A stretch of DNA of 64,000 nt from an uncultured Oscillospiraceae bacterium (GCA_947629915.1 CANRFN010000011.1:1-64000); one strand, 5' to 3'; numbered from the stretch's first letter, positions 18,243 through 27,145 are shown. A program made the numbers and translations. Notes: a model not told the origin generated them from the letters alone.

Positions 18243-18437
18243 TCAATCGGCGAGGCTCTCCAGAAACGCCTCCAGGTCCTCGTCCTCCAGCCCGCACTCA
18301 TCCAGCACGTCCTGGAGCCGGTCCAGGACCTCCTGGTACAGCTCCTCCGGCAGGTTGTCCAGCCGGTCTGTCCCGATGACGAGGTCGAACTCATCCCGCA
18401 GGATCTCCGCGGCCTCCCGTCTCGCCTCATCCAGCAT
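18243..18437 (-). CDS. Small acidic helical protein, unknown
   Basis: A 64-aa protein rich in Glu, Asp and Leu with predicted amphipathic helices (AREEAAEILRDEFDLVIG-like start, then LYQEVLDRLQDVLDECGLEDEDLEAFLESL). Its start overlaps the 3' end of the HAD gene by 11 bases, a sign of translational coupling and of a real gene. I do not recognise the family. Leu-rich helices suggest protein-protein contact or a small adaptor, but nothing more can be said. Confidence 0.6.
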   Translation of the reverse strand: MLDEARREAAEILRDEFDLVIGTDRLDNLPEELYQEVLDRLQDVLDECGLEDEDLEAFLESLAD

Positions 18438-19236
18438 TATCCTTCTCTCCCTTCCACGCCCGATGGAGGGCGCTGATGTCTTGCAATACCCAGGTGGGCT
18501 TCACCTCGCTGGCCGCCAGGTCTGCCATGGTGCCCTCTCCGGAGAGCACAAAGGCGGTGTCGATGCCGGCGTTCACCCCGGCGGCGATGTCCGTGTACAG
18601 CCGGTCCCCCACCATCAGGGTCTCCTCCGGTTGGAATCCGGTCTGGGTGATGGCCAGCTGCGCCATGGCGGGCTGGGGCTTGCCGATCACCAGCGGCCGC
18701 CGGCCCGTGGCCCGAAACAGCATCTCCGCCACGCTGCCGCAGTCCGGCACAAAGCCGTACCAGGTGGGGCACACCCAGTCCGGGTTGGTGGCGATGTACG
18801 GCACCCCTTTCCCCAGGAGGATGCAGGCGTCCTCCAGCTTCTGAAAGGTGAGCTCGGTGTCGAAGCCCATGAGAAGGCAGTCCACGTCATCGCTGCGCTC
18901 CGTGGTGACGGCAATTCCCGCCGCCTCCAGCTGGCTGCGAAAGCTCTCCGTGCCGAAGACATAGCAGCAGCGGAAGTGCGGCAGCCCCTTCAGGTGGGCG
19001 ATGAGGGCGTCCACCGAGGTGAGAAAGTCCTCCCGGGTGGACGGGATCCCCAATCGGTCTAATTTCGCGATGTACGCCTCCACAGACTTGGAGGAGTTGT
19101 TGGTGAGAAAGAGGTACCGCCCGCCGCTGCGGCGCACGTCCTCCAAAAAGGGCTTTGTCCCCTCAAACAGCTGCTCATCCAGGTAGATGGTGCCGTCCAT
19201 GTCCAGCAAAAAGAGCTTCTTCTCTTCCAGATGCAT
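18427..19236 (-). CDS. HAD-IIA hydrolase, NagD-like
   Basis: Phosphatase of the NagD/PGP group, 269 aa from ATG 19234-19236 behind AGAGGGGG. Motif I is FLLDMDGTIYLDE (Asp12, Asp14), motif II FLTNNSSKS, with the C2a cap domain holding VFGTESFRSQLEAAGI, then GKPQPAMAQ and motif IV MVGDRLYTDIAAGVNAGIDT. Members remove phosphate from sugar phosphates, nucleotides or metabolic by-products; the substrate here is unknown. A longer upstream frame is excluded by the promoter at 19256-19283. Confidence 0.9.
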   Translation of the reverse strand: MHLEEKKLFLLDMDGTIYLDEQLFEGTKPFLEDVRRSGGRYLFLTNNSSKSVEAYIAKLDRLGIPSTREDFLTSVDALIAHLKGLPHFRCCYVFGTESFRSQLEAAGIAVTTERSDDVDCLLMGFDTELTFQKLEDACILLGKGVPYIATNPDWVCPTWYGFVPDCGSVAEMLFRATGRRPLVIGKPQPAMAQLAITQTGFQPEETLMVGDRLYTDIAAGVNAGIDTAFVLSGEGTMADLAASEVKPTWVLQDISALHRAWKGEKDNAG

Positions 19237-19255
19237 GTTCTCTGCCCCCTCTCCT

Positions 19256-19283
19256 AGTATAGCAAGTCTGCCGCCTATGGCAA
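19256..19283 (-). promoter_or_regulatory. Promoter for HAD hydrolase gene
   Basis: TTGCCA, 16-nt spacer, TATACT on the minus strand, 20 bases from the start codon. Confidence 0.7.
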
Positions 19284-19398
19284 CAGACAAATCGACCATT
19301 TGTCTGGTATAATCTTCCGAAAGTTGCAGATTCCTGGCGAGATGCCGGGGGAGACCGCCTGCCCGCGGCCAGACGCCGTGATGCCGGCACATTTTTCC

Positions 19399-19427
19399 TT
19401 GACGCGCTCCCCCGCAAACGGTATACT
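19399..19427 (+). promoter_or_regulatory. Promoter for Fe-S aldo/keto reductase
   Basis: TTGACG, 17-nt spacer, TATACT, 70 bases ahead of the start codon. Confidence 0.8.
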
Positions 19428-19496
19428 GGCAGCATCCAATTCCCCCGAAGACCCTCGTCCGCCACCCGGCGGCACCGCTTCAGAAAGGAGCTCTCT

Positions 19497-20522
19497 ATGA
19501 ACAAAGTACGCCTGGGCAAGACCGACCTCATGGTGACCAAGACCGCGTTCGGCGCCCTGCCCATCCAGCGCATCCCCGTAGACGATGCCGTGCGCCTGCT
19601 GCGCAATGCCTTGGACGGCGGCATCAACTACTTCGACACCGCCAACACCTACACAGACAGCGAGAAGAAACTGGGCATCGCCTTTGAGGGCATCCGGGAC
19701 CAGGTGGTCATCTCCACCAAGACCGGCGCCACAGACAGGAAGACCGCCCAGGCCCACATCGAGAACAGCCTCCGCATGCTGAAGACGGACTACATAGACC
19801 TGCTGCAGTTCCACAACCCCGCGGTGCTTCCGGACCCCGAGGACCCCAACGGCGCCTTTGCCGCTGCCCTGGAGGCCAAACAGAAGGGCTATGTGCGCCA
19901 CATCGGCATCACCAACCACCGGGCCAAGGTGGCGGCCGCCGCCATCGAGAGCGGCAACTTCGAGACCCTGCAGTTCCCCTTCTGCCACCTGGCCACCGAG
20001 ATCGAGTTCCAGCTGGTCCGGGACTGCGCGGCCGCGGACATGGGCTTCATCGCCATGAAGGGCCTCTCCGGCGGCCTTCTCAACAACGCCGCGGCCTGCT
20101 TCGCCTTCATGCAGCAGTATCCCACCGTGGTGCCCATCTGGGGCATTCAGCGGCAGGAGGAGCTGGAGGAGTGGCTGGCCCTGGACCGCAGCGGCATCGG
20201 CCTCACAGACGAGCTGAAAGCGGTGATCGAGAAGGACCGGGCCGAGCTGGTAGGCAGCTTCTGCCGCAGCTGCGGGTACTGTCTCCCCTGCCCCGCCGGC
20301 ATCGACATCCCCCAGTCCGCCCGGATGGCCCAGCTGCTCCGCCGCTCTCCCTATGAGCAGTACCTCTCGGACACCTGGTATGAGAAGATGCACCGCATTG
20401 AGGGCTGCCTCCACTGCAACGCCTGCAAGAGCCGCTGCCCGTACAGCCTGGACACCCCGTCCCTGCTGCAGGCCAACCTCCTCGATTACGACCAGTTCTA
20501 CCAAGAGCACAAGAGGGCCTGA
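19497..20522 (+). CDS. Aldo/keto reductase with C-terminal iron-sulfur domain
   Basis: Oxidoreductase of 341 aa. The TIM-barrel AKR part covers residues 1-245 (NYFDTANTYTDSEKKLG with the active Asp and Tyr, VISTKTG with the Lys, LLQFHNPA with the His). It is followed by a ferredoxin-like tail with CRSCGYCLPCPAGID and CLHCNACKSRCPY, two cysteine groups that can hold 4Fe-4S clusters. Such fusions are common in anaerobic Clostridia; the substrate is unknown. A second member lies at 34094-35221. ATG follows AAAGGAG. Confidence 0.9.
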   Translation: MNKVRLGKTDLMVTKTAFGALPIQRIPVDDAVRLLRNALDGGINYFDTANTYTDSEKKLGIAFEGIRDQVVISTKTGATDRKTAQAHIENSLRMLKTDYIDLLQFHNPAVLPDPEDPNGAFAAALEAKQKGYVRHIGITNHRAKVAAAAIESGNFETLQFPFCHLATEIEFQLVRDCAAADMGFIAMKGLSGGLLNNAAACFAFMQQYPTVVPIWGIQRQEELEEWLALDRSGIGLTDELKAVIEKDRAELVGSFCRSCGYCLPCPAGIDIPQSARMAQLLRRSPYEQYLSDTWYEKMHRIEGCLHCNACKSRCPYSLDTPSLLQANLLDYDQFYQEHKRA

Positions 20523-20540
20523 TCCGTCAGGTACGCTCAC

Positions 20541-20570
20541 GCCGCCGCGGGCTCCCGCGGCGGCGCTTTT
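20541..20570 (+). terminator. Terminator of aldo/keto reductase gene
   Basis: 11-bp stem GCCGCCGCGGG / CCCGCGGCGGC with a minimal loop then GCTTTT. Confidence 0.85.
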
Positions 20571-20574
20571 GCGC

Positions 20575-21453
20575 TCAGCGGGGCAGCCGGTCTGCCCGGA
20601 CAAAGGGCTCTATGGGCTCCTTCTCCAGGAGGATCCCATATTTCGAGGGCCGGCGGTATGCGTCTCCGAATGCCTCCTGGGCCCGGTATGTCCGGAGGGC
20701 CTCCAGGTCCAGTTCCGCGAGATAGATCCCCGGCTCCCCCGGGGCCTCCAGCACGCACATGTCCCGCTCCCGCTCGTGCAGCCACGCCATGCCATCCATC
20801 AGGGTGGAGCGGCCGTTGCAGTCCGGCTGGCCGGCGGGGTAGTTACAGGTGGCGATGGCGGCCATGTTCTCGAAGGCCCGGGCCCGGAGCTGGCTCAGGC
20901 GGTTCAGCTCCATGGGACAGGCGTTGGGCACCAGGATCAGCTCCGCCCCCTGGAGCATGAGAACCCGGGCGCTCTCGGGAAACTCCCTGTCGTAGCAGAT
21001 CATGGCCCCGGTGCGCACCGCACCCTTTACGGTGTCCAGATCCACGGTGTAGAAGGCATCGCCAGGGGTGAGCACCCGCTCGTCTCCAAAAGCGCAGGTG
21101 TGAACCTTGGCGTAGGTCAGGACAGGCGCCCCGTGCCGGTCCAGCAATACCAGGGTGTTCCGCACCCCGGACCGGTGGTCCTCCAGCAAGGTGATGCCGA
21201 TGGCCATGTTCAGCTCCCTGGCCAGATCGGCAAAGTGGGCCACATAGGGGCCGTCTGCGGGGACGGCCAGCGACCGCAGAGCCGCTGGGTCCTGGGGAAA
21301 CTGGTATCCGCAGCTCCACATCTCCGGGAAGAGGGCGATGTCCGCCCCCAGCGCGGCGCTCTGCCGGCAGGCCGCCTCTCCGATGCAGATCTGTGCATTC
21401 AGGTCCGGCCCGGGCATGAGCTGCAGCAGGGCGATCTTCAGTGCGGTGCTCAT
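20575..21453 (-). CDS. Carbon-nitrogen hydrolase (nitrilase superfamily)
   Basis: Amidase-type enzyme of 292 aa. The Glu-Lys-Cys triad is visible as FPEMWSCGYQ (Glu), TYAKVHTCAFGDE (Lys) and MICYDREFPESARVLMLQGAE (Cys). It probably cleaves a small amide or carbamoyl compound; the exact substrate (omega-amide, N-carbamoyl, nitrile) is not evident. Its start overlaps the stop of the upstream esterase by 4 bases, so the two are co-translated. Confidence 0.88.
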   Translation of the reverse strand: MSTALKIALLQLMPGPDLNAQICIGEAACRQSAALGADIALFPEMWSCGYQFPQDPAALRSLAVPADGPYVAHFADLARELNMAIGITLLEDHRSGVRNTLVLLDRHGAPVLTYAKVHTCAFGDERVLTPGDAFYTVDLDTVKGAVRTGAMICYDREFPESARVLMLQGAELILVPNACPMELNRLSQLRARAFENMAAIATCNYPAGQPDCNGRSTLMDGMAWLHERERDMCVLEAPGEPGIYLAELDLEALRTYRAQEAFGDAYRRPSKYGILLEKEPIEPFVRADRLPR

Positions 21454-22400
21454 TCTATCTTCCCCTCCTCAGGCAGCCCGAAGCACCGGCGGAGGAAGGC
21501 CACTCTCCGGTCCACGCAGGCCCGGACAATGGAGCTCTGGAGCTCGATGTCGAAGCCGTGGATGGTGCCCTTGGTCTCGTTCAGCTCCGCCGGAATCCCC
21601 TCCCGCTGCAGGGCCTCCGCCAGCAGCGTGCCGCCGTCCCGAAGGCAGTCGAACTCAGCGGTCTCCACATAGGCCTGGGGGAATCCGGCCCAGGAGGCGG
21701 TCTCCATGGGGCAGTTGTCCTCGTGGACGCCGGCGCCGGGATTTTGGGTATACAGCTCCCCATACCGGTCCATGTCCCTGCTGTTGCACATGGGGGTGTC
21801 CGTAAAGCGGCGAATGGACGGGGTGTCCTTGGCCCCGGTGGAGGGGTACATCAGCAGCAGTCCCGCCGGCATGGGAAGCCCCCGCCGCCGGGCCATAAAA
21901 CAGACGTCCAGGGCCAGGGTGCCGCCGGCGCTGTCTCCCCCTACCGCGATCCGCTCCCCATCGATGCGCAGGGCTTCCGCCCGGTCCCGGAGATAGAGGT
22001 ATGCCGCCCAGCAGTCCTCCGGCCCCGCAGGGAAGGGGTATTTGGGCGCCAGCCGGTAGTCCGGGAACAGCACCTGGCAGCGGGCCCGTTTGGCGTACTC
22101 CCGGGCCAGGGCGTAGTGATACGGCGCCGCCGGGATCACAAAGCCACCCCCGTGGCAGTATAGCAGCGCCGGAGACCGGGCAGGAAGCCCCTCCGGGGTA
22201 TACAGCAGGGCCGGGATGGCGTTGCCGTCCCGCCCGGTGACGATGTGCCGGGAGACGGCTACCCCGTCCCCGGACCGCTCCAGGCCGAAGAGGCCGCCCA
22301 TGCTCTTCTGCAGCAGGGGCAGCGTGGCGGCGTTCAGCGGCGGATTCATGTTGGCCCATCTCCGGAAGTCCGGATGAATGGGATAGGCGCGGCGTTTCAC
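21450..22400 (-). CDS. Alpha/beta hydrolase, acetyl esterase/HSL type
   Basis: Carboxylesterase of 316 aa. The oxyanion motif is YCHGGGFVIPAA, the nucleophile elbow GDSAGGTLA, and the C-terminal His is in GTIHGFDIELQ. GTG at 22398-22400 is chosen because AAAGGAGAG lies 8 nt ahead; upstream in-frame codons lack an SD. It forms an operon with the downstream nitrilase-family gene. Confidence 0.87.
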   Translation of the reverse strand: MKRRAYPIHPDFRRWANMNPPLNAATLPLLQKSMGGLFGLERSGDGVAVSRHIVTGRDGNAIPALLYTPEGLPARSPALLYCHGGGFVIPAAPYHYALAREYAKRARCQVLFPDYRLAPKYPFPAGPEDCWAAYLYLRDRAEALRIDGERIAVGGDSAGGTLALDVCFMARRRGLPMPAGLLLMYPSTGAKDTPSIRRFTDTPMCNSRDMDRYGELYTQNPGAGVHEDNCPMETASWAGFPQAYVETAEFDCLRDGGTLLAEALQREGIPAELNETKGTIHGFDIELQSSIVRACVDRRVAFLRRCFGLPEEGKIE

Positions 22401-22511
22401 GATGGCACTCTCCTTTCTTTTGCCCAGAATAGCACAGACCGCTCTCGCAGACAACCCTCTCCTGCAATCCGTTGGGCCAGGGCGCGAGAATACACTGTAC
22501 CATCCCAGTGG

Positions 22512-22548
22512 AAAAGCCCCTCTCCAGGATGGGTCCAGAGAGGGGCTT
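22512..22548 (-). terminator. Terminator of AraC regulator gene
   Basis: 11-bp stem AAGCCCCTCTC / GAGAGGGGCTT followed on the minus strand by TTTTCC. Confidence 0.85.
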
Positions 22549-22580
22549 GCCGGTATTGATGTATGCTGCGATGTCTGCCC

Positions 22581-23852
22581 TCAGTCCTGAGACGGCACCT
22601 GCTGGTACTTCTGCTCCCGGTACGCCTTGGGGGTGGTACCCGCAATGCGGCGGAACAGGCGGCTGAAGTACGGCATGTCCGTGATGCCGATCTGGGCGGC
22701 CACAGACTTGATGGGCAGATTGGTGGTCTCCAGCAGCCGCTTGGCGTGGTTCACCCGGGCCCGGTTCACGTACTCTGTGAGGGGCACACCCATCTCCTTG
22801 CGGAAGAGGGTGGAGAGGTAGCTGGAGTTGATGTTCAGCTCGGCCGCCAGGGAGCTGAGGGACAGATCGGCGGCGATGTCTGTGCTCACATAGGTGATCA
22901 CCCGGCGCACCGCATAGCTGTGGCCCTGGAACCGATGCTCCTTCACCATGGAGCAGTATCCCAGCACGGTCTTGCGGATGAAGGCGACACAGTCCTCCTC
23001 CCCCTGCAGCGTGCTGATCTCCTTGTTGCACTGCCGGAAATAGGTGTCAATGTACACGGGGTGCACCCCGGACTGCTCGGCGGCCTTGCGCATCAGGGTG
23101 TTCATGGCCACCATGTCGTAGCGGAAGGCCTGGGCATCTCCCGGGATCTGCCGGGCGCTCATCAGCTGCAGCAGGCGGCTGATGGTGTCCAGGGCCAGGT
23201 TGTCGTTGCCGTTGGAGATGGCTGTGAGGATCTGGCCCTCCAGTTCAAACCTCTGCTCAATGTGGCGGACGTTGAGAAACGGCTTCTCCGGGATGCGCAC
23301 GCTGGCGCCGAACAAGTCGTTCCACTGCGCCGCATTGGGGTAGGTGATGTGGTCGATCTGATAGCGCCCCTTGCCGAACACGTAATCTGCCCCCACGCAG
23401 ATCAGGCGCTCAAAGAGGCCCTGGTCGTGCATCAGCGCCAGTCCGGAGTAGTAGTTCTCCATGGAAGTGCGCAAGGTCTCTCCCAGTTCCAGCTCCCGCA
23501 GCAGCTTTCGAATCCGCTCCGGCGTCATGCGCTGGAACAGCACCGGGCCAACCACCAGCATCTTCTCCTCATTGGGCTGGCGCAGCACCACATAGCTGCA
23601 GTGGAAGATGTCGTCCATGAAAATCACGCGGCTGGGCTCTATCTTGCCCAGCCATTCGCGGACCTTCTCCGATGCGTCTGCGATGCCCAAGATCTCTCTT
23701 CGCAGTCCTTGATCCAGCGCACCAGGATCCCCGTCTGCTAGAGAGAAGGAGGTCACCGGCACACTGGCTGCTGCAAACAACTCACTTACCAAATTTGCGA
23801 TAGCCGGATCCAACCCTGCAATCACCATTCCGCTTGTCTTTGCTTCTTCCAA
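22581..23852 (-). CDS. AraC-family transcriptional regulator
   Basis: About 423 aa. The C-terminal ~105 residues carry the two AraC helix-turn-helix motifs (LSLSSLAAELNINSSYLSTLFRKEMG and IKSVAAQIGITDMPYFSRLFRRIAG). The long N-terminal part is a ligand or signal domain resembling those of CdaR/PucR-linked or GAF-like AraC proteins, but I do not recognise it. I use TTG at 23850-23852 behind GGAGAGGAG because the promoter at 23900-23927 lies inside the longer ATG frame. It may control the adjacent esterase/nitrilase genes. Confidence 0.88.
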   Translation of the reverse strand: MEEAKTSGMVIAGLDPAIANLVSELFAAASVPVTSFSLADGDPGALDQGLRREILGIADASEKVREWLGKIEPSRVIFMDDIFHCSYVVLRQPNEEKMLVVGPVLFQRMTPERIRKLLRELELGETLRTSMENYYSGLALMHDQGLFERLICVGADYVFGKGRYQIDHITYPNAAQWNDLFGASVRIPEKPFLNVRHIEQRFELEGQILTAISNGNDNLALDTISRLLQLMSARQIPGDAQAFRYDMVAMNTLMRKAAEQSGVHPVYIDTYFRQCNKEISTLQGEEDCVAFIRKTVLGYCSMVKEHRFQGHSYAVRRVITYVSTDIAADLSLSSLAAELNINSSYLSTLFRKEMGVPLTEYVNRARVNHAKRLLETTNLPIKSVAAQIGITDMPYFSRLFRRIAGTTPKAYREQKYQQVPSQD

Positions 23853-23899
23853 GGTAATGCGCTCCTCTCCCTGTCCAATTTTCCGTATGCGCCACATGC

Positions 23900-23927
23900 A
23901 TTTTACACAACGGTTCGGATATTGCAA
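23900..23927 (-). promoter_or_regulatory. Promoter for AraC regulator
   Basis: TTGCAA, 16-nt spacer, TAAAAT on the minus strand. It excludes the upstream ATG at 23948 as start. Confidence 0.65.
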
Positions 23928-24070
23928 GCGATTCCAAAGAATATCCAATAAAGACTAAAAATCCGTCTATTCTTTTTCAGGATTTTCGGCTCTGTGTACC
24001 GCCAAAGCCCGTCCAAACCGGGGGAAACACCCATCTGGCCCGGCGCAATCCCCCTAAAGCCCCGCTGCCT

Positions 24071-24676
24071 CTACTGCTGCCCGAAGTCCTCATCCACCGC
24101 GAGCCAGTCCGTCTCCTGCAGCAGGGCCGGGTAGCGGAAGCAGGTGGCCAGGTGGTCGTTGATGAGCCCGCAGGCCTGCAGATGGCTGTATATCGTCACC
24201 GGGCCCACAAACTTCATCCCCCGCTGCTTCAGGTCCCGGGAGATCTTCTCCGAGAGGACGTTGGAGGCCGGCATATGCCCCTCGCTGTGGCCCCGGTACA
24301 GCAGGGTCTTATTTCCGGTCCAGCCCCAGAGGTATGCGGAGAAAGAGCCGAACTCCCGCCGGATCTGCTGAAACACCTGGGCGTTGGAGATCACGGCCTG
24401 GATCTTCCGCCGGGCGCGGATCATGCCGGGCACCGCCAGGATCCGCTCTACGTCCTCCTCGCCGAAGGCGGAGACGATTTCAAAGTCAAAATCCGCAAAG
24501 CAGGACGCCAGGATCTCCTCCCGCTGCAGGATCAGGTCCCAGCTGAGCCCGCACTGCATCACCTCCATGGTGAGGTGGTGGAACTGCATCCGGTCCTCCC
24601 GCACCGGGGTCCCCCAGACGGTGTCGTGGTACCGGGTCTCCTTCTCGTTGATGAGACACCAGGGGCATCTCTCCAT
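24071..24676 (-). CDS. tag: DNA-3-methyladenine glycosylase I
   Basis: Base-excision repair enzyme removing 3-methyladenine. The 201-aa protein begins MERCPWCL and has YHDTVWGTPV, MEVMQCGLSW (catalytic-site Glu) and GMKFVGPVTIYSHLQACGLINDH. The zinc ligands C4, H17 and the C-terminal HLATC (H-x3-C) match the Tag pattern. ATG has GGAGGGATGCC ahead. Confidence 0.93.
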   Translation of the reverse strand: MERCPWCLINEKETRYHDTVWGTPVREDRMQFHHLTMEVMQCGLSWDLILQREEILASCFADFDFEIVSAFGEEDVERILAVPGMIRARRKIQAVISNAQVFQQIRREFGSFSAYLWGWTGNKTLLYRGHSEGHMPASNVLSEKISRDLKQRGMKFVGPVTIYSHLQACGLINDHLATCFRYPALLQETDWLAVDEDFGQQ

Positions 24677-25004
24677 ATGGCATCCCTCCGAGATAGCATA
24701 GTATCATGATATCTGCTCATCTGCAAGTGATATCTACCTAAAATTCAACAAAACTGCATATTTCCCAAACTATTTCCGGTCTCTAGACAATTGCTCTTTT
24801 TAGCTATTTAATGTACTATTTTCATCAGTAAAGGCTGAAATAACGCTGAAATCAAGTGTGCAGACAGCTGGATGGATGCATGGGGCTTTCCCGCACCCTG
24901 CTCTTCTGCGCTGCATTCTCCCGGAAATCGACTTGCATTTTTACGCTCCAAGGTGTACCATGGGCGCATCCACCGCACAATTTTGAATCTGGAGGTCTCA
25001 TCCT
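24677..25004 (+). other. A+T-rich intergenic region with promoter for nitroreductase
   Basis: 328 bases between divergent genes, clearly more A+T-rich in 24730-24850 than the surroundings. A promoter TTGCAT, 17-nt spacer, TACCAT is at 24933-24961. No gene, repeat or RNA structure is evident in the rest. Confidence 0.5.
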
Positions 25005-25526
25005 ATGGACGTATTGGAAGCCATGGCCCGCCGCAGTTCCACCCGGGCATACACAGACCAGCCCCTCACCGAGGCAGAGCTGGACACTCTCTTCACCGCC
25101 GGTCTCCAGGCCCCCACCGCCACCAACCGGCAGGAGATCCACATCACCGCAGTGGCCGGGGACAACCCCATTCTCGCCGAGATCGAGGCGCACAAGAACG
25201 CCATGTTCGGCCAGAACCCGCCGGTGAACTTCTACTATGGCGCTCCCACCGTGCTGATCCTCAGCGGGGAGAACGCCTTCTCCTGGACCCCCATTGACGC
25301 CGGCATCGCCGTGCAGAACATCGCCCTGGCCGCAGAGGGTCTGGGCCTGGGCAGCGTCATCATCGGCTGCATCAAGGGCCCCCTCACCAGCGACAAGGCC
25401 CCGTACTACGCCGAGAAGCTGGGCTTCCCCCAGGGCTACGGGTACCAGATCGCCATCGCCGTGGGCCACAAGGCCGCGGAGAAGGAGCCCCACGCCCTGG
25501 ACCGCAGCAAGGTGAACTGCATCTGA
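25005..25526 (+). CDS. Nitroreductase-family FMN oxidoreductase
   Basis: A 173-aa flavoprotein of the NADH-dependent nitroreductase fold. It has MARRSSTRAYTDQPL at the N-terminus (FMN phosphate contact), LQAPTATNRQEIH, PVNFYYGAPTVLIL and GLGLGSVIIGC. The physiological substrate is unknown. ATG follows TGGAGG. Single gene ended by a strong terminator. Confidence 0.9.
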   Translation: MDVLEAMARRSSTRAYTDQPLTEAELDTLFTAGLQAPTATNRQEIHITAVAGDNPILAEIEAHKNAMFGQNPPVNFYYGAPTVLILSGENAFSWTPIDAGIAVQNIALAAEGLGLGSVIIGCIKGPLTSDKAPYYAEKLGFPQGYGYQIAIAVGHKAAEKEPHALDRSKVNCI

Positions 25527-25540
25527 TCCCCCAAGACATT

Positions 25541-25575
25541 GCAAAAGAGCATCCCGGCCCGGGATGCTCTTTTGC
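25541..25575. terminator. Bidirectional terminator between convergent genes
   Basis: 15-bp stem GCAAAAGAGCATCCC / GGGATGCTCTTTTGC with a 5-nt loop and A/T runs in the stem base on both sides. Confidence 0.9.
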
Positions 25576-25588
25576 CGTCTCTGGGGAA

Positions 25589-26302
25589 TTACCCCATCCA
25601 GCCCGCCGCCTGCAGGCAGCGGACCACCTCAATGTGGGTGAGGAAGACCACGTCTTGCGCCTCGGAGACCCGGCGGAAGAGGTCCTCCATGGGACCCCAC
25701 AGGTTCTCGGCGTCCAGATCATAGGTGTGCCCCACGATCTGACACACCGCCGGGCAGGCATCGGTCTCCAAAAAGCCCTGTACAAACGCCTCCAGGTGCT
25801 CTTCCAGGTGGAAGATGCCGGCGGTCCAGTAGAAGGGATCCCTTGGCGGGGTGTAGCTGTGGCTCACCTGGGAGATGCGGGCATAGGAGAAGCCGCACCG
25901 GCGGGCGCAGTCTGCCATGAGGGGGCTGTAGAAGTCAAAGGGGGCGGCAAACCCGGCGATCTCCCGGCCGAAGAGTTGCTCCAGATTGGCCTTGTCCTGT
26001 CCCATCTGCCAGAGGATCTCCCCCTCCCCCGCCGTATCCAGGTACGGGTGGGTGAGGGTGTGGCTGGCCACCTCATGCCCATCGTAGAGGTGGAGCACGG
26101 CCTCCGGCGGCAGTCTCTTCACCACCATGCCGCTCTCGTGGGTCCACGCGAACTGCTGGTACATCAGCTCGGAGTTCAGGTTGAAGGTGCCCTTCAGGCC
26201 ATATCTGTTCAGCAGCTCCACAAAGCGCACGTCCTGCAGCACGCCATCGTCATAGGAGAGGGTGAAGGCCTTGGTCTTGCCCCCTGGAAACGGTCCATTC
26301 AT
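25589..26302 (-). CDS. Polysaccharide deacetylase-family protein (NodB fold)
   Basis: A 237-aa carbohydrate esterase family 4-like protein. It has the TLSYDDGVLQD metal-Asp motif, HEVASHTLTHPYLD (H-x3-H metal ligands) and FAAPFDFYSP. No signal peptide is seen, so it acts in the cytoplasm or the start is wrong. ATG 26300-26302 has AAGGGGGA ahead. The substrate is unknown. Confidence 0.82.
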   Translation of the reverse strand: MNGPFPGGKTKAFTLSYDDGVLQDVRFVELLNRYGLKGTFNLNSELMYQQFAWTHESGMVVKRLPPEAVLHLYDGHEVASHTLTHPYLDTAGEGEILWQMGQDKANLEQLFGREIAGFAAPFDFYSPLMADCARRCGFSYARISQVSHSYTPPRDPFYWTAGIFHLEEHLEAFVQGFLETDACPAVCQIVGHTYDLDAENLWGPMEDLFRRVSEAQDVVFLTHIEVVRCLQAAGWMG

Positions 26303-26395
26303 CGCGGAGTCCCCCTTGCAGGTTACTGTTTCGTCTGCCCCCATTGTATCAAAATCTCCCCAGACCGGCAATCCCTATTTTCAAGACAGCAAAAG

Positions 26396-26434
26396 GCCGG
26401 GGGCCCGGCACCCACTTGGTGCCAGGCCCCCGGC
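26396..26434 (-). terminator. Terminator of hsp20 copy 1
   Basis: 17-bp stem GCCGGGGGCCCGGCACC / GGTGCCAGGCCCCCGGC with a 5-nt loop (one mismatch), followed on the minus strand by CTTTTGC. Confidence 0.85.
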
Positions 26435-26462
26435 GATCTGAATCACTGGGGAGATATGAGAA

Positions 26463-26921
26463 TTACTCGATCTCCAGCTTCCGGCTCTGGGGCAGCTCGG
26501 GCTGCTTCTTGGGGAGGGTGAGCTTCAGCACGCCGTCCTCATACTTGGCCTTGATCTGGTCTGCGGCCACACCGGAGATGTCAAAGGAGCGGGAGTACGA
26601 GCCATAGGACCGCTCCACATGGACGTAGTTCTTCTTCTTGTCGCTGTCCTCGTGCTCGCTGTGGCGCTCTGCGCTCACCGTGAGGGTGTCCCCGTTCAGG
26701 TCCAGGTGGATGTCCTCCTTGGCAAAGCCGGGCATGTCCATCTCCATCAGGAAGTGGTCGTCCTTGTCCTGGATGTCGGTCTTGAACTCCGCCAGGTCTC
26801 CCCGGCCCACGAACTCGTGGAACGGATCGGAGAAGAAGCGGCGCTCCAGCTCGTCCAGCTCCTGGAACGGGTTGAGGTAGTTGCTGGTCTTATTGCTGCT
26901 GACAGGTCTGAGTACGAACAT
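26463..26921 (-). CDS. Hsp20/alpha-crystallin small heat-shock protein, copy 1
   Basis: ATP-independent chaperone that holds unfolding proteins, 152 aa. The alpha-crystallin domain spans ~45-140 (HFLMEMDMPGFAKEDIHLDL, YGSYSRSFDIS, KAKYEDGVLKLTLPKK) and ends with a C-terminal anchoring tail. The protein is identical, residue for residue, to the copy at 28001-28459, while the genes differ at some synonymous sites. A CIRCE element with one mismatch lies 160 bases upstream, so HrcA control is expected. ATG follows TGGAGG. Confidence 0.96.
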   Translation of the reverse strand: MFVLRPVSSNKTSNYLNPFQELDELERRFFSDPFHEFVGRGDLAEFKTDIQDKDDHFLMEMDMPGFAKEDIHLDLNGDTLTVSAERHSEHEDSDKKKNYVHVERSYGSYSRSFDISGVAADQIKAKYEDGVLKLTLPKKQPELPQSRKLEIE

Positions 26922-27082
26922 ATTGATTCCTCCATATCGATTGTCCCGCCCTGATACGGGGCGCCGCCGGACGGGTGGGAATTGGCGCTCCTTGGAGAGG
27001 ATTGCCTCTCCCTTTGAACGATATGGAGTATAGCCCGGGAAATCGGATATTCTGTGCTTTTCCTGTGAACAGACTGTTAATT

Positions 27083-27109
27083 TTAGCATTCACGCAGAAA
27101 GAGTGCTAA
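27083..27109 (-). promoter_or_regulatory. CIRCE operator (HrcA site), hsp20 copy 1
   Basis: TTAGCATTC, 9 bases, GAGTGCTAA: one mismatch to the CIRCE consensus TTAGCACTC-N9-GAGTGCTAA bound by the HrcA repressor. Confidence 0.88.
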
Positions 27110-27145
27110 TACGGTCCGTAGAGGAAATCGCTGCCACCCAGAGGT

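Larger units (their letters stand above)
26338..27112. repeat. Duplicated hsp20 module, copy 1
   Basis: Direct repeat of 27880-28650. It contains a 3' terminator hairpin, an hsp20 gene, the same leader and a CIRCE operator. Similarity is near-complete in the gene and terminator and lower at the outer edges. Confidence 0.9.

Noticed and set aside
23853..23948. ATG at 23948 as start of the AraC regulator
   Set aside because: The promoter TTGCAA-N16-TAAAAT lies inside this extension, and a TTG with a good ribosome-binding site follows it.
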